Below, in pieces: positions 7,903 to 17,177 of a stretch of DNA of 64,000 nt. Origin of the DNA: Nocardia sp. SYP-A9097 (lineage in GTDB: Bacteria; Actinomycetota; Actinomycetes; Mycobacteriales; Mycobacteriaceae); NCBI RefSeq assembly GCF_009649815.1, contig NZ_WJIC01000021.1, positions 1 to 64,000 of the forward strand. Reading direction: 5' to 3'. The position numbers and the translations under genes were made by a program. How positions within the stretch are numbered: the first letter of the stretch is position 1; every line of letters begins with the position of its first letter. Below the pieces are notes generated by a model. That model did not search any database. It saw only the letters and a program-made list of their open reading frames with translations, and was not told the DNA's origin.

Positions 7903-9465
7903 TCAGGCGTTTATGCCGTAGTCACGTGCGATGCCCTCCAATCCCGAGTCGTAGCCCTGGCCGATGGCGCGGAATTTCCATTCGGTGCCGCGGCGGTAGA
8001 GCTCGCCGAAGACCATGGCGGTTTCGGTGGAGGCATTGGAGGTCAGGTCGTATCGGGTCAGTTCTGTGCCGGTGGCGCGATCGATTACCCGGATGAAGGC
8101 GTCGGGGACCTGACCGAATGACTGGCCTCGGGGGGTCGCGTCGTAGATGGAGACCACGAAAACGATCTTGGTGATGGTGGCCGGCACCTTGGCGAGGTCG
8201 ATGTCGATGGTTTCGTCGTCGCCGACGGCGTCGCCGGTCCGATTGTCTCCGGTGTGTTCGATGCAGCCGTCGGGGGAGCGGAGGTTGTTGAAGAACACGA
8301 AATACTCGTCGGCGATGACTTTGCCGTCGGGTCCGGTGGCGATGGCGCTGGCGTCGAGATCGAACTCGGCACCGGCATTCGGGCGCGGATCCCAGCCCAG
8401 GCCCACCGATACGGCGGACAGGCCGGGGACCTTGGCCGTCAACGAGACATTGGCGCCCTTCGCCATGGTTGTCCCGGGCGCGGGCCGTGCTCGGGCCGGG
8501 CGGGTGGCGGGCTCGGTGAAGGGGACCGAGGCGGTGGGTGGAACGGGAACGGGGATGGTTGTCGACGGTGACGGTGGTGCCGTCGAGGTCGATCCGCCCA
8601 GACTCTCGGCGTAGCCGGCGATTTCGATCGCGGCTTCGCGAATCATGTTGTAGGACAGCGCCGGTGGCAGGGGTAGCGGCCGTACCAGCATGACTTCGTC
8701 ATCGAAGAGTTCGAGGGCATATCGGCCGGTATCCAAATGCGGTATCGGCGGCAGTGTCCCGTCAGCGCTCTCCCCGATGCTGGTCACCAGGCCATACGCC
8801 TGCGACCACGGCCCGAATACCACGGACCGCGATTCGGAGCCCACCGGAATATTGACGCCGAAGACCGCCCCTCCGGGCTGCTGCTGGTCCCAGCCGTCGG
8901 CGAGCAGATCACGCTCGATGGCGTCGGGCAGTGCGGCCGGTGCCGGTGTGGGCACCGGCAAATGGTTTAAACCGGGCAGAATGCCGAGTGGGACGGGCTC
9001 GGCGACACCGAAGATATCGGCGAATCGCGCGGGTACATGCGCGTTCACCGTGCCGATCCCGAATTCCCACGGCGCCGGAAGCGCGGCTCGCGGCCCGCCC
9101 AGCGGCATCGTGATCTGCATGGTGGTGAACTCGGTGTCGCAGCTCGGGAAGCAGTGCACGGTGACCGCGGAGCCCGCGGGCCCCTCCAATGCCAGCCACA
9201 TGATCTCTTCCCGGCCGGGGAATTTGCCGAGATACGGTGAGTCCGAGGCGAGTTCGACCGATCGGAAAGCCGGTGCGGCCGAACGGAGGAATGCGAACAA
9301 GCTGTGAATATCGCCGGGTCCGTAAATGAGCAGGCTGAGACCGGCCGAATCGAGGCCGATATACGCCGCCTGTTTCACATCGCCCTCGGCATGTGGGTCG
9401 GCCAGCGTGACCCGGACGTCGCTCGCACTGCGCTGCGCCTCGCGCCGGCCGCCGAAGATACCCAT
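7903..9465 (-). CDS. TerD-domain protein with long N-terminal extension
   Basis: A 520-aa protein. The last about 180 residues are a TerD domain: GANVSLTAKVPGLSAVSVGLGWDP, acidic calcium-binding stretches (FDLDASAI, DDETIDIDL) and the closing FRAIGQGYDSGLEGIARDYGI. The first about 300 residues are an unrecognised alpha/beta region, joined by a Pro/Ser/Thr-rich linker. TerD domains bind calcium and belong to tellurite/stress response systems. It is the last gene of a five-gene operon whose first gene fuses TerD to an FtsK-type ATPase, so two TerD modules bracket the operon. The gap to the upstream WXG100-like gene is 3 bp. Confidence 0.85.
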   Translation of the reverse strand: MGIFGGRREAQRSASDVRVTLADPHAEGDVKQAAYIGLDSAGLSLLIYGPGDIHSLFAFLRSAAPAFRSVELASDSPYLGKFPGREEIMWLALEGPAGSAVTVHCFPSCDTEFTTMQITMPLGGPRAALPAPWEFGIGTVNAHVPARFADIFGVAEPVPLGILPGLNHLPVPTPAPAALPDAIERDLLADGWDQQQPGGAVFGVNIPVGSESRSVVFGPWSQAYGLVTSIGESADGTLPPIPHLDTGRYALELFDDEVMLVRPLPLPPALSYNMIREAAIEIAGYAESLGGSTSTAPPSPSTTIPVPVPPTASVPFTEPATRPARARPAPGTTMAKGANVSLTAKVPGLSAVSVGLGWDPRPNAGAEFDLDASAIATGPDGKVIADEYFVFFNNLRSPDGCIEHTGDNRTGDAVGDDETIDIDLAKVPATITKIVFVVSIYDATPRGQSFGQVPDAFIRVIDRATGTELTRYDLTSNASTETAMVFGELYRRGTEWKFRAIGQGYDSGLEGIARDYGINA

Positions 9466-9468
9466 CGC

Positions 9469-9732
9469 TCAACGCCCCTGATAGTGCTGCAGGATCTGAA
9501 TCTTCTTGTCCAGGTACATCTTCAGCTGATCGGCATTGCGGTCGAAGGCTGCCACCGAACGCAGCACCTGTTCCAGGTCCCGCTCGAATTGATCCTTCAC
9601 CCCGTCCCGCCACTCGGCGCTCTTCAATGAGCTGCGGACCCGGGTGATGGCCTGGTTGATCTCGCGCTGCGAGCGGTCGATATCGGATTTGAGCTTCTTG
9701 AGCGAATCCGGGTTCGCCTGAACGGAACTCAT
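9469..9732 (-). CDS. WXG100-like small helical protein
   Basis: An 87-aa protein predicted as two amphipathic helices around a turn reading EWRDGVKDQF, in the position of the W-x-G turn of ESAT-6/WXG100 proteins. The glycine is displaced by one residue, so the motif is degenerate. WXG100 proteins are small substrates or adaptors of EccC/FtsK-type ATPases; an FtsK-type ATPase is encoded three genes upstream in the same operon, which supports the assignment. The ATG is preceded by GAGGAGAA. It could instead be a structural coiled-coil partner with no export role. Confidence 0.65.
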   Translation of the reverse strand: MSSVQANPDSLKKLKSDIDRSQREINQAITRVRSSLKSAEWRDGVKDQFERDLEQVLRSVAAFDRNADQLKMYLDKKIQILQHYQGR

Positions 9733-9756
9733 GATTTCTCCTCGCCGGATGGTCGG

Positions 9757-9978
9757 TCAGTAATTGCCGAGTTCATGGAGCACACCGTCGATCGCGACGT
9801 CGTAGCCGGTCAGCGCTCGCAGAAACCGGCGCTCTTCCTGCGCGAGCGGATCCAGCTTGCGGTCGGTCAGCCGTCGCAGCACGGTGTCCTGCCACACCTG
9901 CCCGGTGGCGGTCTCGGCCTGGACGCGCGCGCGGGCATTGGCCTCGAAGGCGTCGATCGCCGGTCGCAGTCTGCTCAT
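9757..9978 (-). CDS. Small helical protein in the TerD-FtsK operon
   Basis: A 73-aa, charged, all-helical protein without signal peptide, membrane segment or known motif. Its ATG overlaps the stop codon of the upstream 296-aa gene (ATGA), so it is translationally coupled to it. Size and position between a coiled-coil protein and a WXG100-like protein suggest a structural or chaperone-like partner; I do not recognise a family. Confidence 0.6.
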   Translation of the reverse strand: MSRLRPAIDAFEANARARVQAETATGQVWQDTVLRRLTDRKLDPLAQEERRFLRALTGYDVAIDGVLHELGNY

Positions 9979-10868
9979 CAGTCGACCACTTTGGCCGGAA
10001 TGTCCGCCAAGCCCATGCGTTGCGCGACCCAGATGCGGTGGAATCCATTACGCACCTCGAAGGTGCCGTCGGGCCGCAGTCTGACCCGCACCGCCTCGTC
10101 GTCGGCGAGGAATCCGGTGTAGGTCATGGCGTAACTGCGTGTGCCGCAAAGACCTTCGTTGCTGTCGCGCTCGCGGAAGTAGTCCAGGCCCTTGCCCTGG
10201 CGCAGTGCGCGGACGATAACGGAGTTGAAGGTTTCGAAGCCCCATTCGAGGTCGTCGGGTGTGCTGTCGGATTTGAACGATCCGGGCCCGCCGACATTGC
10301 TGCCGGAGGTGTCGAGGGCGCCCACTGGAACCATGGCGTACCCGGCGGGAAATCCCGGCGGGTGGCTCAGGGACGGGGTGCTGGCGGCGGTGCCGTGGAT
10401 TCGGGTGCTCGCACCGCCGGATGCGAACGTCACACTCGATGCCGCCGCGGTGGCCCGGCCGTAGGCGTCGAGGTCGTCGGCGATCGTGGCCAGCAATTGT
10501 TTGGATTCGGTGGCGAGCGAGACCCGGACCCGCGCGAATCTGGCTGCGGCCGAGATATATTCGGCGGTCGACGCGTCGTACATCCGTTGCGCGCGATGCG
10601 CGGCGTCCAGGGCGCGAACGCATCGTTCCAGGACCCGCCGGGGTCCGGAACAGTCCGCGTCCTCGATACGGCAGCACGATTCGTACTCCTGCTTCGCGCT
10701 GGCGAGTTCGCGCTGTCGCTTGGCGATCTGTTGCGCGAGTTCGGCTTCGACCCGCCGTTGCGCGAATCCGGCTGTGCGCTCACCGGATTCGGCTTCCCGG
10801 AGATATCTGTCCAGGAACTGGGCGAGCTGACGGACGATCCGAGGATCGTTGCGGGCGGTGTCACTCAC
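9978..10868 (-). CDS. Coiled-coil protein with C-terminal ParB-like domain
   Basis: A 296-aa protein. Roughly residues 1-140 are charged and helical, with four cysteines (SCCRIEDADC and ERC), consistent with a coiled coil. A Gly/Ser-rich linker leads to a C-terminal domain ending in VRNGFHRIWVAQRMGLADIPAKVV, which resembles the core of ParB/sulfiredoxin-like domains (usually GxHR followed by a helix and strand). ParB folds occur in partition CTPases, nucleases and toxin modules; which applies here is unclear. The GTG at 10868 overlaps the end of the FtsK gene by 8 nt; another GTG lies at 10877. Operon context suggests a role in DNA processing or as an effector. Confidence 0.6.
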   Translation of the reverse strand: MSDTARNDPRIVRQLAQFLDRYLREAESGERTAGFAQRRVEAELAQQIAKRQRELASAKQEYESCCRIEDADCSGPRRVLERCVRALDAAHRAQRMYDASTAEYISAAARFARVRVSLATESKQLLATIADDLDAYGRATAAASSVTFASGGASTRIHGTAASTPSLSHPPGFPAGYAMVPVGALDTSGSNVGGPGSFKSDSTPDDLEWGFETFNSVIVRALRQGKGLDYFRERDSNEGLCGTRSYAMTYTGFLADDEAVRVRLRPDGTFEVRNGFHRIWVAQRMGLADIPAKVVD

Positions 10869-13800
10869 CGGTACCACCCCCGCGCCCCGCGATGGCGTCG
10901 AGCCAGGCCGCCTCCGGTTCGGCGAAGCGCCGCACGATATCGGTGCGTGCGTTGTCGTAGTCGTCGATGGCGAACTGATTGGGCGTCAGCTTCGCCGCCA
11001 CCTCGGAGTCGATGAGGCTGCGGGAATCGTCCTCACTCGCCGGACCCAGGACCTTGAATCCGAACTGGCGCAATCCATCATGGTCGAATCGGCGCTGCAG
11101 CGAGGCCAGTCGATCCGCCCAGACGATGACATGGATACCGACTTCGGGCCCGTGCCGGAGCACATGCGCCAAGCGCCCGCTCTCGGTTTCGGGGTCGAAG
11201 GTGTCCGGGGTCAGTTCGCGGGCACGGTGGGCGCCGATCAGGAACAGCGTGCGCGCGGGGGAGTGGTAGTCGTCCAGCTCGGCGCGCTCGGTGATGTCGG
11301 CGACCAGCGAGTCGAGCACGTCACCGAGTTTGCGACGGTGGTGGGCCTCGGTCCCGTGTGCGCGCAAACGCGCGAACATCGGCTCGGCCGCGGGTTCGAT
11401 GGCGGCGAAGTCGATGTACTCCACGCGCACGTCCGCTGCGCGCAATGCGGCGATCTGAAGCACCAGCGCTGTCAGCGCGTGCGGATCCACCAGCAGCATA
11501 TTGTTGCCCGGCTGCCGCTCCAGCCGGACCGCCACCGGCGCGGCCAGCGACATCGGTGCGCCGATGGGCATGACAAGGGTTCCGTTACGACTGGAGCGTG
11601 TGAAGAGCTCGTTGTCGTAATCGGCCGGCGCAACGGCGATATCGCCCTCGAAGACGGCGGGTCCGGCTGTGAAACCGGCGGCATCGGCCTTGCTTCGCAA
11701 ACGCGCGATCACCGCCGCGCGCTGCTCTGTCGACCAGTACGCGCATTGGAATCGGTTATTGGCGTCGACCTGGCCCGCGTGATCGTTGATGATGCCCTCG
11801 CCCGGCTTGGACAGCAGTTGCGCATCGGCATTGCCTTCGGCGAGCAGCTGTTCGGAATCCTGGGTGGAACTGGCCAGGACGAGCCGATTGGGTATCTGGT
11901 TGAGCGCCGTGCGGATCTTCTGGCCGCCGCCGGAGACCGACTGCGAGGCGAGGATGGTGTGCACGCCGAAAGCGCGGCCCTGCCGGATGATTCGGTCGAT
12001 CAGGGCCGCGCCGAGCGTGGAGGTGGCGTCGTCCTGCTCGAGCAGCATATGGAATTCGTCGATGACCAGCACGATCCGGGGCAGCCGGGCACCGGTGCTG
12101 CTGCGATAGCGCCCGATCTCCATCTCGCCCTGCCCCGCGCTCTTGAACAGCGTTGCGCGCCGGGCGATCTCGGCATCGAGGCTCTCCAGGACACTGATCC
12201 CGAAGTCTCGATTGGTCTCGATGGCAACGACTTTGGCGTGCGGAAGACCCGGCGTCGCGTACTGCTTGAACTCGACGCCCTCCTTGAAGTCGACGAGGTA
12301 GAACTCGACCTCGGCCGGTGAGTACTGCATCGCGATGCTCAGGATGATCGAGTGCAGCAGCACCGATTTGCCCGAGCCGGTGCGCCCGCCGATGAGGGCA
12401 CTGGACAGCCCGCCGGAGTCCAGCCGCAGTTCGGCGACATCGGAGGCACCCATCCGGCCGAACCGCGCCACGATGCGGTCGTCCACCGAAGAGCCCCACC
12501 AGGTTTCGGGATCGCCCGGATCGGCGATCGTCTCCGGCGCCGAGAGACCGCGCGCGACCGCGCGGGCATTGGACTGGACCGCCAGTTCCCGCACTCGCCC
12601 CGGATCCACCTGGGTACCGGTCGAGGTGGCGAGGCTGCGCGCGATCGATGCCAGGACATCCGTGCGGACCGCGTCGGCGGGCAACGGGTAGGAGTCGAGC
12701 CGCCATTCGAGTTCGATGCCGGGTACGAAGTTACCGCCGGGCAGGGCGCGCGGCAGCTGCAGTCGTGCCACCAGACCGGTGTCCTGCTGCCGGGTGAACG
12801 CCGTCGCGAGCGCGCCGAGCGCCGTCGTATTCGAGTCCGTTGTCGCGGCGATCAGGACTCCGGCGCGACGGCCCACGGTCGCGAGACGCTCGACCCGCCT
12901 GAGCGATTCGTCGTCGAACATCCGCCCGTCGCGGGTGAAGGCATGCGGGTGGTCGAACAGGAGCAGGAGCCGATATGGTTCGGCGACCTCACCCGCGGAA
13001 CGGTTGTAGGCGGTCAGCGTCTCGTGGGTGCCCTGCAGGTACTTCTGCGTGACGAAGGCGACGTGGTTCTCGAGCTCGGTCAGCAGTTCACCGACATTGT
13101 TCGAACCCCAGACCTTGCGGCCGTAGATCTGTTCGCCGGCCTCGCCGATGCCGTACAGGAAATTCATCGACGCGCCGACCTTCGAAGGGTCCACCACATC
13201 GATCTTCAGTCGACCGGCGGGCAGGGTCGCGAGCATGTCGAGGGTCAGGTTCTCCACCACGGCGGCCGAATCCGTGACTATCCCGCCTGTTTCGTCCAGA
13301 TCGAGCAGCACCGAGATCGGTGGCGTCGATTCCGCCAGCGGGATGGTGAAGCGGTGCCGGTGCTGACCACCGGGCGGTGAGACGACGCCCAGCTCGGTAT
13401 CCATGCGCGCCTGCGCGAGCTGGATCACCCCGAGCGGGAACAACATTCGGGTCGGCGGCGACGAGACTATCTCGGCAGCACGGATCGCCTGCCACACCGG
13501 TTGCGCCTCCGGTGGGCACGAGGTGAGCGCCTCGAGTTCCCTTCCGACGTACTCGCCGACGATTCGGCCGACCGCCGCGGTGGTGCGGCGGCGGAACTCG
13601 TCGAAGGTGTCGGAGAAAAGAGTGGTCGTCTTGCTCTCGGCCGACTGCTGAGCGCTGCGTACCGCGCCGTCGTATCCCCGGAGTACGGCCTCCGCCTGCC
13701 CCATCAGCTCCTGGCGCTGTCGCGCCCGCCCGGACGAGGTCGGCCGGAAGCCCGCGCCGCGCACCGCCTCCGCCGCGGCCGCGGCATTCGACAACCACGT

Positions 13801-14763
13801 TTGCGCGGCAATCTCCTCGGTGGTGACATAGCCGGCCCGCGATTCGCGTTGCCGCTCATGCCAATCCTCCGCGAGCCGGTTGGTCAGCGCGGTGGTTCGA
13901 TATTTGTAGATGATCTCGCCGCGAACCGTCTCGTACGCTTGCCAGAGCACCTCTTTATCGGCGGCCAGCTCGTACTGGATCCGTTGCATGCCATCCCGGG
14001 TCGCAGGCATGCTGCCGCTCGCGGCCGCCACCACGCGTCCGAGCAGCGCCGTGATCGAGGACACCGCATCGGTTCCGGCGCGCGTCACCTGCCGAACCAC
14101 CTCGGTCCGGCGTGTGAGGAACGGGGTCTCCGCGGATGCCGGTGCGGCTGGCCGCGCACGGTCGGCACGGCGGGAACGCGGCCCCGGAGCCGCGTCGAAC
14201 TCCGAATGCTCGGTGCGGGAACGTGTTCGAGGTATGGGCGCGGGTGGCGGCTCGGTCGTGCCGGGAACCGGTACGGGGGCCGGGATCGATACCGCCGCGG
14301 AATCGAATCCGAAATCGTTTGCCGCACCGGCGAGTCCGTCCCGGTAGCCCTGACCGACCGCGCGCAGCTTCCAGCGTCCACCGCGCCGATACACCTCGCA
14401 CATAATGATCGCGGTCTCTTCGACGGTCGCGGGCGTCGAGTACTCGGCCAACCCGGTACCGTCCGAATCGTCCACGCGTACAGTGAGATTCGGAAGCCGA
14501 CCGCCACCGACACCGGCCAGCACCACAATGCGCTGTATCTCGGCGGCCACCGCCGGCAGATCGATGCGCAGCCCATTGTCGTCGCGGGACAACCCGGGCG
14601 GGCAGGCGGCACCCGGCCACAGTACGTCGCTGTTCGCGCCGACCCGGTCGTTCGCGCCGAGCAGCACGGCATACACCGAGATCGCGACGGCGCCAGGCGA
14701 ATTCAGTCGAATACCCACCGAGGAGTCGGGCAGTGCCGTGTTCTGGCCCTTCATCAGCTGCAT
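10861..14763 (-). CDS. TerD-FtsK/SpoIIIE (EccC-like) ATPase fusion protein
   Basis: A 1300-aa protein. Residues 1-165 form a TerD domain, closing with the typical LRAVGQGYRDGLAGAANDFGF. A disordered Pro/Arg linker and a long helical region (about 230-420) follow, then an FtsK/HerA motor: Walker A GGRTGSGKSVLL near 790 and Walker B IVLVIDEFHM near 897, with the RLVLASSTQDSEQLL segment typical of FtsK/EccC. I see no convincing membrane helix, so this may be a soluble DNA or protein pump. The ATG is preceded by GGAGGAGA. It heads an operon with a ParB-like protein, a WXG100-like protein and a second TerD protein, a layout matching Ter-associated DNA-processing or stress systems known from comparative genomics. 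Confidence 0.88.
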   Translation of the reverse strand: MQLMKGQNTALPDSSVGIRLNSPGAVAISVYAVLLGANDRVGANSDVLWPGAACPPGLSRDDNGLRIDLPAVAAEIQRIVVLAGVGGGRLPNLTVRVDDSDGTGLAEYSTPATVEETAIIMCEVYRRGGRWKLRAVGQGYRDGLAGAANDFGFDSAAVSIPAPVPVPGTTEPPPAPIPRTRSRTEHSEFDAAPGPRSRRADRARPAAPASAETPFLTRRTEVVRQVTRAGTDAVSSITALLGRVVAAASGSMPATRDGMQRIQYELAADKEVLWQAYETVRGEIIYKYRTTALTNRLAEDWHERQRESRAGYVTTEEIAAQTWLSNAAAAAEAVRGAGFRPTSSGRARQRQELMGQAEAVLRGYDGAVRSAQQSAESKTTTLFSDTFDEFRRRTTAAVGRIVGEYVGRELEALTSCPPEAQPVWQAIRAAEIVSSPPTRMLFPLGVIQLAQARMDTELGVVSPPGGQHRHRFTIPLAESTPPISVLLDLDETGGIVTDSAAVVENLTLDMLATLPAGRLKIDVVDPSKVGASMNFLYGIGEAGEQIYGRKVWGSNNVGELLTELENHVAFVTQKYLQGTHETLTAYNRSAGEVAEPYRLLLLFDHPHAFTRDGRMFDDESLRRVERLATVGRRAGVLIAATTDSNTTALGALATAFTRQQDTGLVARLQLPRALPGGNFVPGIELEWRLDSYPLPADAVRTDVLASIARSLATSTGTQVDPGRVRELAVQSNARAVARGLSAPETIADPGDPETWWGSSVDDRIVARFGRMGASDVAELRLDSGGLSSALIGGRTGSGKSVLLHSIILSIAMQYSPAEVEFYLVDFKEGVEFKQYATPGLPHAKVVAIETNRDFGISVLESLDAEIARRATLFKSAGQGEMEIGRYRSSTGARLPRIVLVIDEFHMLLEQDDATSTLGAALIDRIIRQGRAFGVHTILASQSVSGGGQKIRTALNQIPNRLVLASSTQDSEQLLAEGNADAQLLSKPGEGIINDHAGQVDANNRFQCAYWSTEQRAAVIARLRSKADAAGFTAGPAVFEGDIAVAPADYDNELFTRSSRNGTLVMPIGAPMSLAAPVAVRLERQPGNNMLLVDPHALTALVLQIAALRAADVRVEYIDFAAIEPAAEPMFARLRAHGTEAHHRRKLGDVLDSLVADITERAELDDYHSPARTLFLIGAHRARELTPDTFDPETESGRLAHVLRHGPEVGIHVIVWADRLASLQRRFDHDGLRQFGFKVLGPASEDDSRSLIDSEVAAKLTPNQFAIDDYDNARTDIVRRFAEPEAAWLDAIAGRGGGTGE

Positions 14764-14939
14764 TCGGGCTCTCCTCCATCAGGGACCGTCGAGCTGTGCC
14801 ACCGATTATCGGGCTCCGTCATATGGCCTTACCGTCGTGCGAACAGCCGACAGCTATCGCAATCACCGGCTTCTAGCATCGAATACGGAATCAGCGGTCA
14901 CCGGCGATCGGTCGGCAACCAACCGGTTGGGGTGCGTGC

Positions 14940-15734
14940 GTGAGTAACTATGGTGGCGAGTCCGCCTCGTCCGACGCCGATCGCCCACGAGTAGATCTCG
15001 CGAAGCGGGCGGATCCCGCGGGATCGCCCTTCCGCCAACAGGTTCCGGGATCGGGGGGAGCGCGCGCCCGCTCCGCGCCGCCACCGACCGCGGTACCCGC
15101 CCGGCGCGCACTGAGCTTCGAGGCGCCGCAGGGCCCTCGGCGGATGGGCGGCGCGGTCGTCGTCGTGGCGGTCGCGGTGACCCTGGCGGTCGTTTCGGTG
15201 GTGTTCATACTGGTGCGCGGAGGTGGCGGCGATCGCCCGCCGATCAGCGGAAACCATGGTGCCGCTGGGGTTTCCGTGATGCCGAGTGCAATGTCGAGCG
15301 GAGCCGGCGCCACGAGCGCGGGGCCGGCGATGCCGAACAGCGACGACAGTGATGCGACTATCGCCGCACGTCTGCAAACGACCGCCGACGTCGACCGCGT
15401 CGTTGTGCGACGCGACCTCGCGGACCGCTGGGTGCCGCAGATCAGTTCGAAGCGATTCGGACTGGTCGCCGAAGGCATCACCTGGAACCACGTGGAAATC
15501 CTCCGCGAGCACGTGCGGCTGCGCGATCGCTATCCGAACGTCCGGCTGCTCTGGTCGGGATCCTGGTCGACATTCAGTTACGCGAACTTCTGGATAACGA
15601 TTGTCGGCCTTGCCTTTCCGACGCCCGATGGCGCGCTGCGGTGGTGCGCCGACAATGCGTTCGACGCCGATCACTGCTACGCCAAATTGGTCAGTGAGAC
15701 TCGCCCGGTCGAGGGCAGCACGGCTTATCAGTGA
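14940..15734 (+). CDS. Single-pass membrane protein with kinase-associated extracytoplasmic domain
   Basis: A 264-aa protein: disordered basic cytoplasmic tail (1-68), one membrane helix (about 71-93, VVVVAVAVTLAVVSVVFIL), a Gly/Ser/Ala linker, and a C-terminal domain of about 115 residues containing VPQISSKRFGLVAEG, LLWSGSWSTFSYANFW and a cysteine pair (WCADNAFDADHC). From memory this domain also closes many actinobacterial Ser/Thr kinases, so it is probably an external sensor or binding domain; no kinase domain is present. Start GTG. It is divergent from the TerD-FtsK operon across 176 bp and followed after 6 bp by the XRE regulator, so it may be the first gene of the large plus-strand cluster. 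Confidence 0.7.
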   Translation: MSNYGGESASSDADRPRVDLAKRADPAGSPFRQQVPGSGGARARSAPPPTAVPARRALSFEAPQGPRRMGGAVVVVAVAVTLAVVSVVFILVRGGGGDRPPISGNHGAAGVSVMPSAMSSGAGATSAGPAMPNSDDSDATIAARLQTTADVDRVVVRRDLADRWVPQISSKRFGLVAEGITWNHVEILREHVRLRDRYPNVRLLWSGSWSTFSYANFWITIVGLAFPTPDGALRWCADNAFDADHCYAKLVSETRPVEGSTAYQ

Positions 15735-15740
15735 AGGGCG

Positions 15741-17036
15741 GTGACCGAAATTCATGCTATGTCAGGCAAATCCGACGTGAAATTACCGAGAAGCGAAATC
15801 ATTGACTTCCGATTCGGCCGGGAACTTCGCAGACTCCGGCTGAAGCGCGGCTTCACCCTCGGCGATCTGGCCGAGTTGGTGCACTACAGCAAAGGCCATC
15901 TGAGCAAGATCGAAAACGGCCGTGCGCTGCCGACCGCCCCGCTCGCCCGGGCCTGCGATGCCATCCTGTCCGCGGACGGCCGGTTGACCGCCCTCGCGGT
16001 GACCGACAAACGCCCGGACGCCCCGGCGGACACCGCGCCCGACTCGCCCTGGGCGCTGCGACTCAACCCGGACGGTTCGGGTGTCGTCGAGGTCGGTCAG
16101 TCGCCGGGGCCACCGGTCACCCTCATCCCCGCCATGGCGGGGTTCTCGGCCGATCCGGTTCCCGGGCTCGCGGCGGTATTCGATGAGATCCGCCGACTGG
16201 GCCGCACCGCCAGCCCCGGCATCGTGCTGCCCATGGTGGCGACCCAAACCCATATGGCGACCGCGGCCGCACGACACAGTTCGCAGAAGTACCGCCCGCG
16301 CATCCTGCACCACGCCGCCCGCACCGCGGAGTACACGGGCTGGATGGCACAGGAGTGCGGCGACGACCGCGGCGCGGCGTGGTGGACCGAACACGCGGTC
16401 GCCCTCGCCACCGCCGCGGGTTACAGCACCATGCGCGATTACGCGCTCGTTCGCAAAGGCGTACTGAGCCTGTACAAGTCGGACTCCTCGACCGCGATCG
16501 GGTCGACCGAACAGGTCCTGCGGGACAGCGCGATCAGTCCGCGGATCCGCTGGCTCGCCGCACTCGGCGCGGCCCAGGGATATGCCATCGGATCGGATCA
16601 GGCGAATGCCATGCGAGCGCTGGCCCGGGCCACCGAACTCTGGGAACACGCGGACCGGACGGGTGCGGACGATCATCTCGGCCCCTCGTCGCTGGACGGC
16701 CGGTCCACCTTGATCGAGGCGTGGTGCCACTACGATCTCGGCAATCTGGAGGCCGCCGCCGCACTCTTCGACGAGGGGATGGCGCTCACCACCGGGCAGT
16801 CCGATCGTGATCGCGCCCGGTTCGGCACCCGGCACGCCCTGGTCTACGCCGCTCTCGGTGACGCGGGCCGAGCGGGCGAGCTCATCGAAGGACTACTCGA
16901 TCTCATCCGTGCCGTCGACTCGGCGACCATCCATTCGGATCTGCATGATTTCGCGCGCACGATTCGCCGCTTTCCACACCATCCGGTATTGCCCCGAATC
17001 GAGCCTGCATTGCGAGACACCCTTGCCCGGCGCTGA
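15741..17036 (+). CDS. XRE-family regulator with helical-repeat C-terminus
   Basis: A 431-aa protein. An N-terminal helix-turn-helix (FGRELRRLRLKRGFTLGDLAELVHYSKGHLSKIENG, split here by helices at about residues 25-60) is followed by a long alpha-helical, TPR-like region. This is the common actinomycete XRE type in which the repeat region senses peptides or protein partners. The GTG start at 15741 gives MTEIHAM; an ATG at 15759 is also possible. It stands immediately before the TIR gene and the GTPase/Hsp70 cluster, the place expected for a repressor or activator controlling a toxic defence operon. No operator could be identified with confidence. Confidence 0.8.
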   Translation: MTEIHAMSGKSDVKLPRSEIIDFRFGRELRRLRLKRGFTLGDLAELVHYSKGHLSKIENGRALPTAPLARACDAILSADGRLTALAVTDKRPDAPADTAPDSPWALRLNPDGSGVVEVGQSPGPPVTLIPAMAGFSADPVPGLAAVFDEIRRLGRTASPGIVLPMVATQTHMATAAARHSSQKYRPRILHHAARTAEYTGWMAQECGDDRGAAWWTEHAVALATAAGYSTMRDYALVRKGVLSLYKSDSSTAIGSTEQVLRDSAISPRIRWLAALGAAQGYAIGSDQANAMRALARATELWEHADRTGADDHLGPSSLDGRSTLIEAWCHYDLGNLEAAAALFDEGMALTTGQSDRDRARFGTRHALVYAALGDAGRAGELIEGLLDLIRAVDSATIHSDLHDFARTIRRFPHHPVLPRIEPALRDTLARR

Positions 17037-17177
17037 GTCCCGAGTTTCCTGTTGCCTGCCTGGACTGGCAACGGGAAACCATTGTCCCGAGCCGGACGCG
17101 AACCGCATCCTGAAGTCCGACTGTCGATCCGTGGAGCGCGGCACGGCTGCCCCGATCGACTCCCGAGGAGAACTCAT

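Noticed and set aside
10849..12321. 490-aa plus-strand ORF
   Set aside because: Antisense shadow of the FtsK-type ATPase; high GC makes long antisense frames common.
13501..14943. 480-aa plus-strand ORF
   Set aside because: Antisense to the TerD-FtsK gene, with no recognisable protein features.
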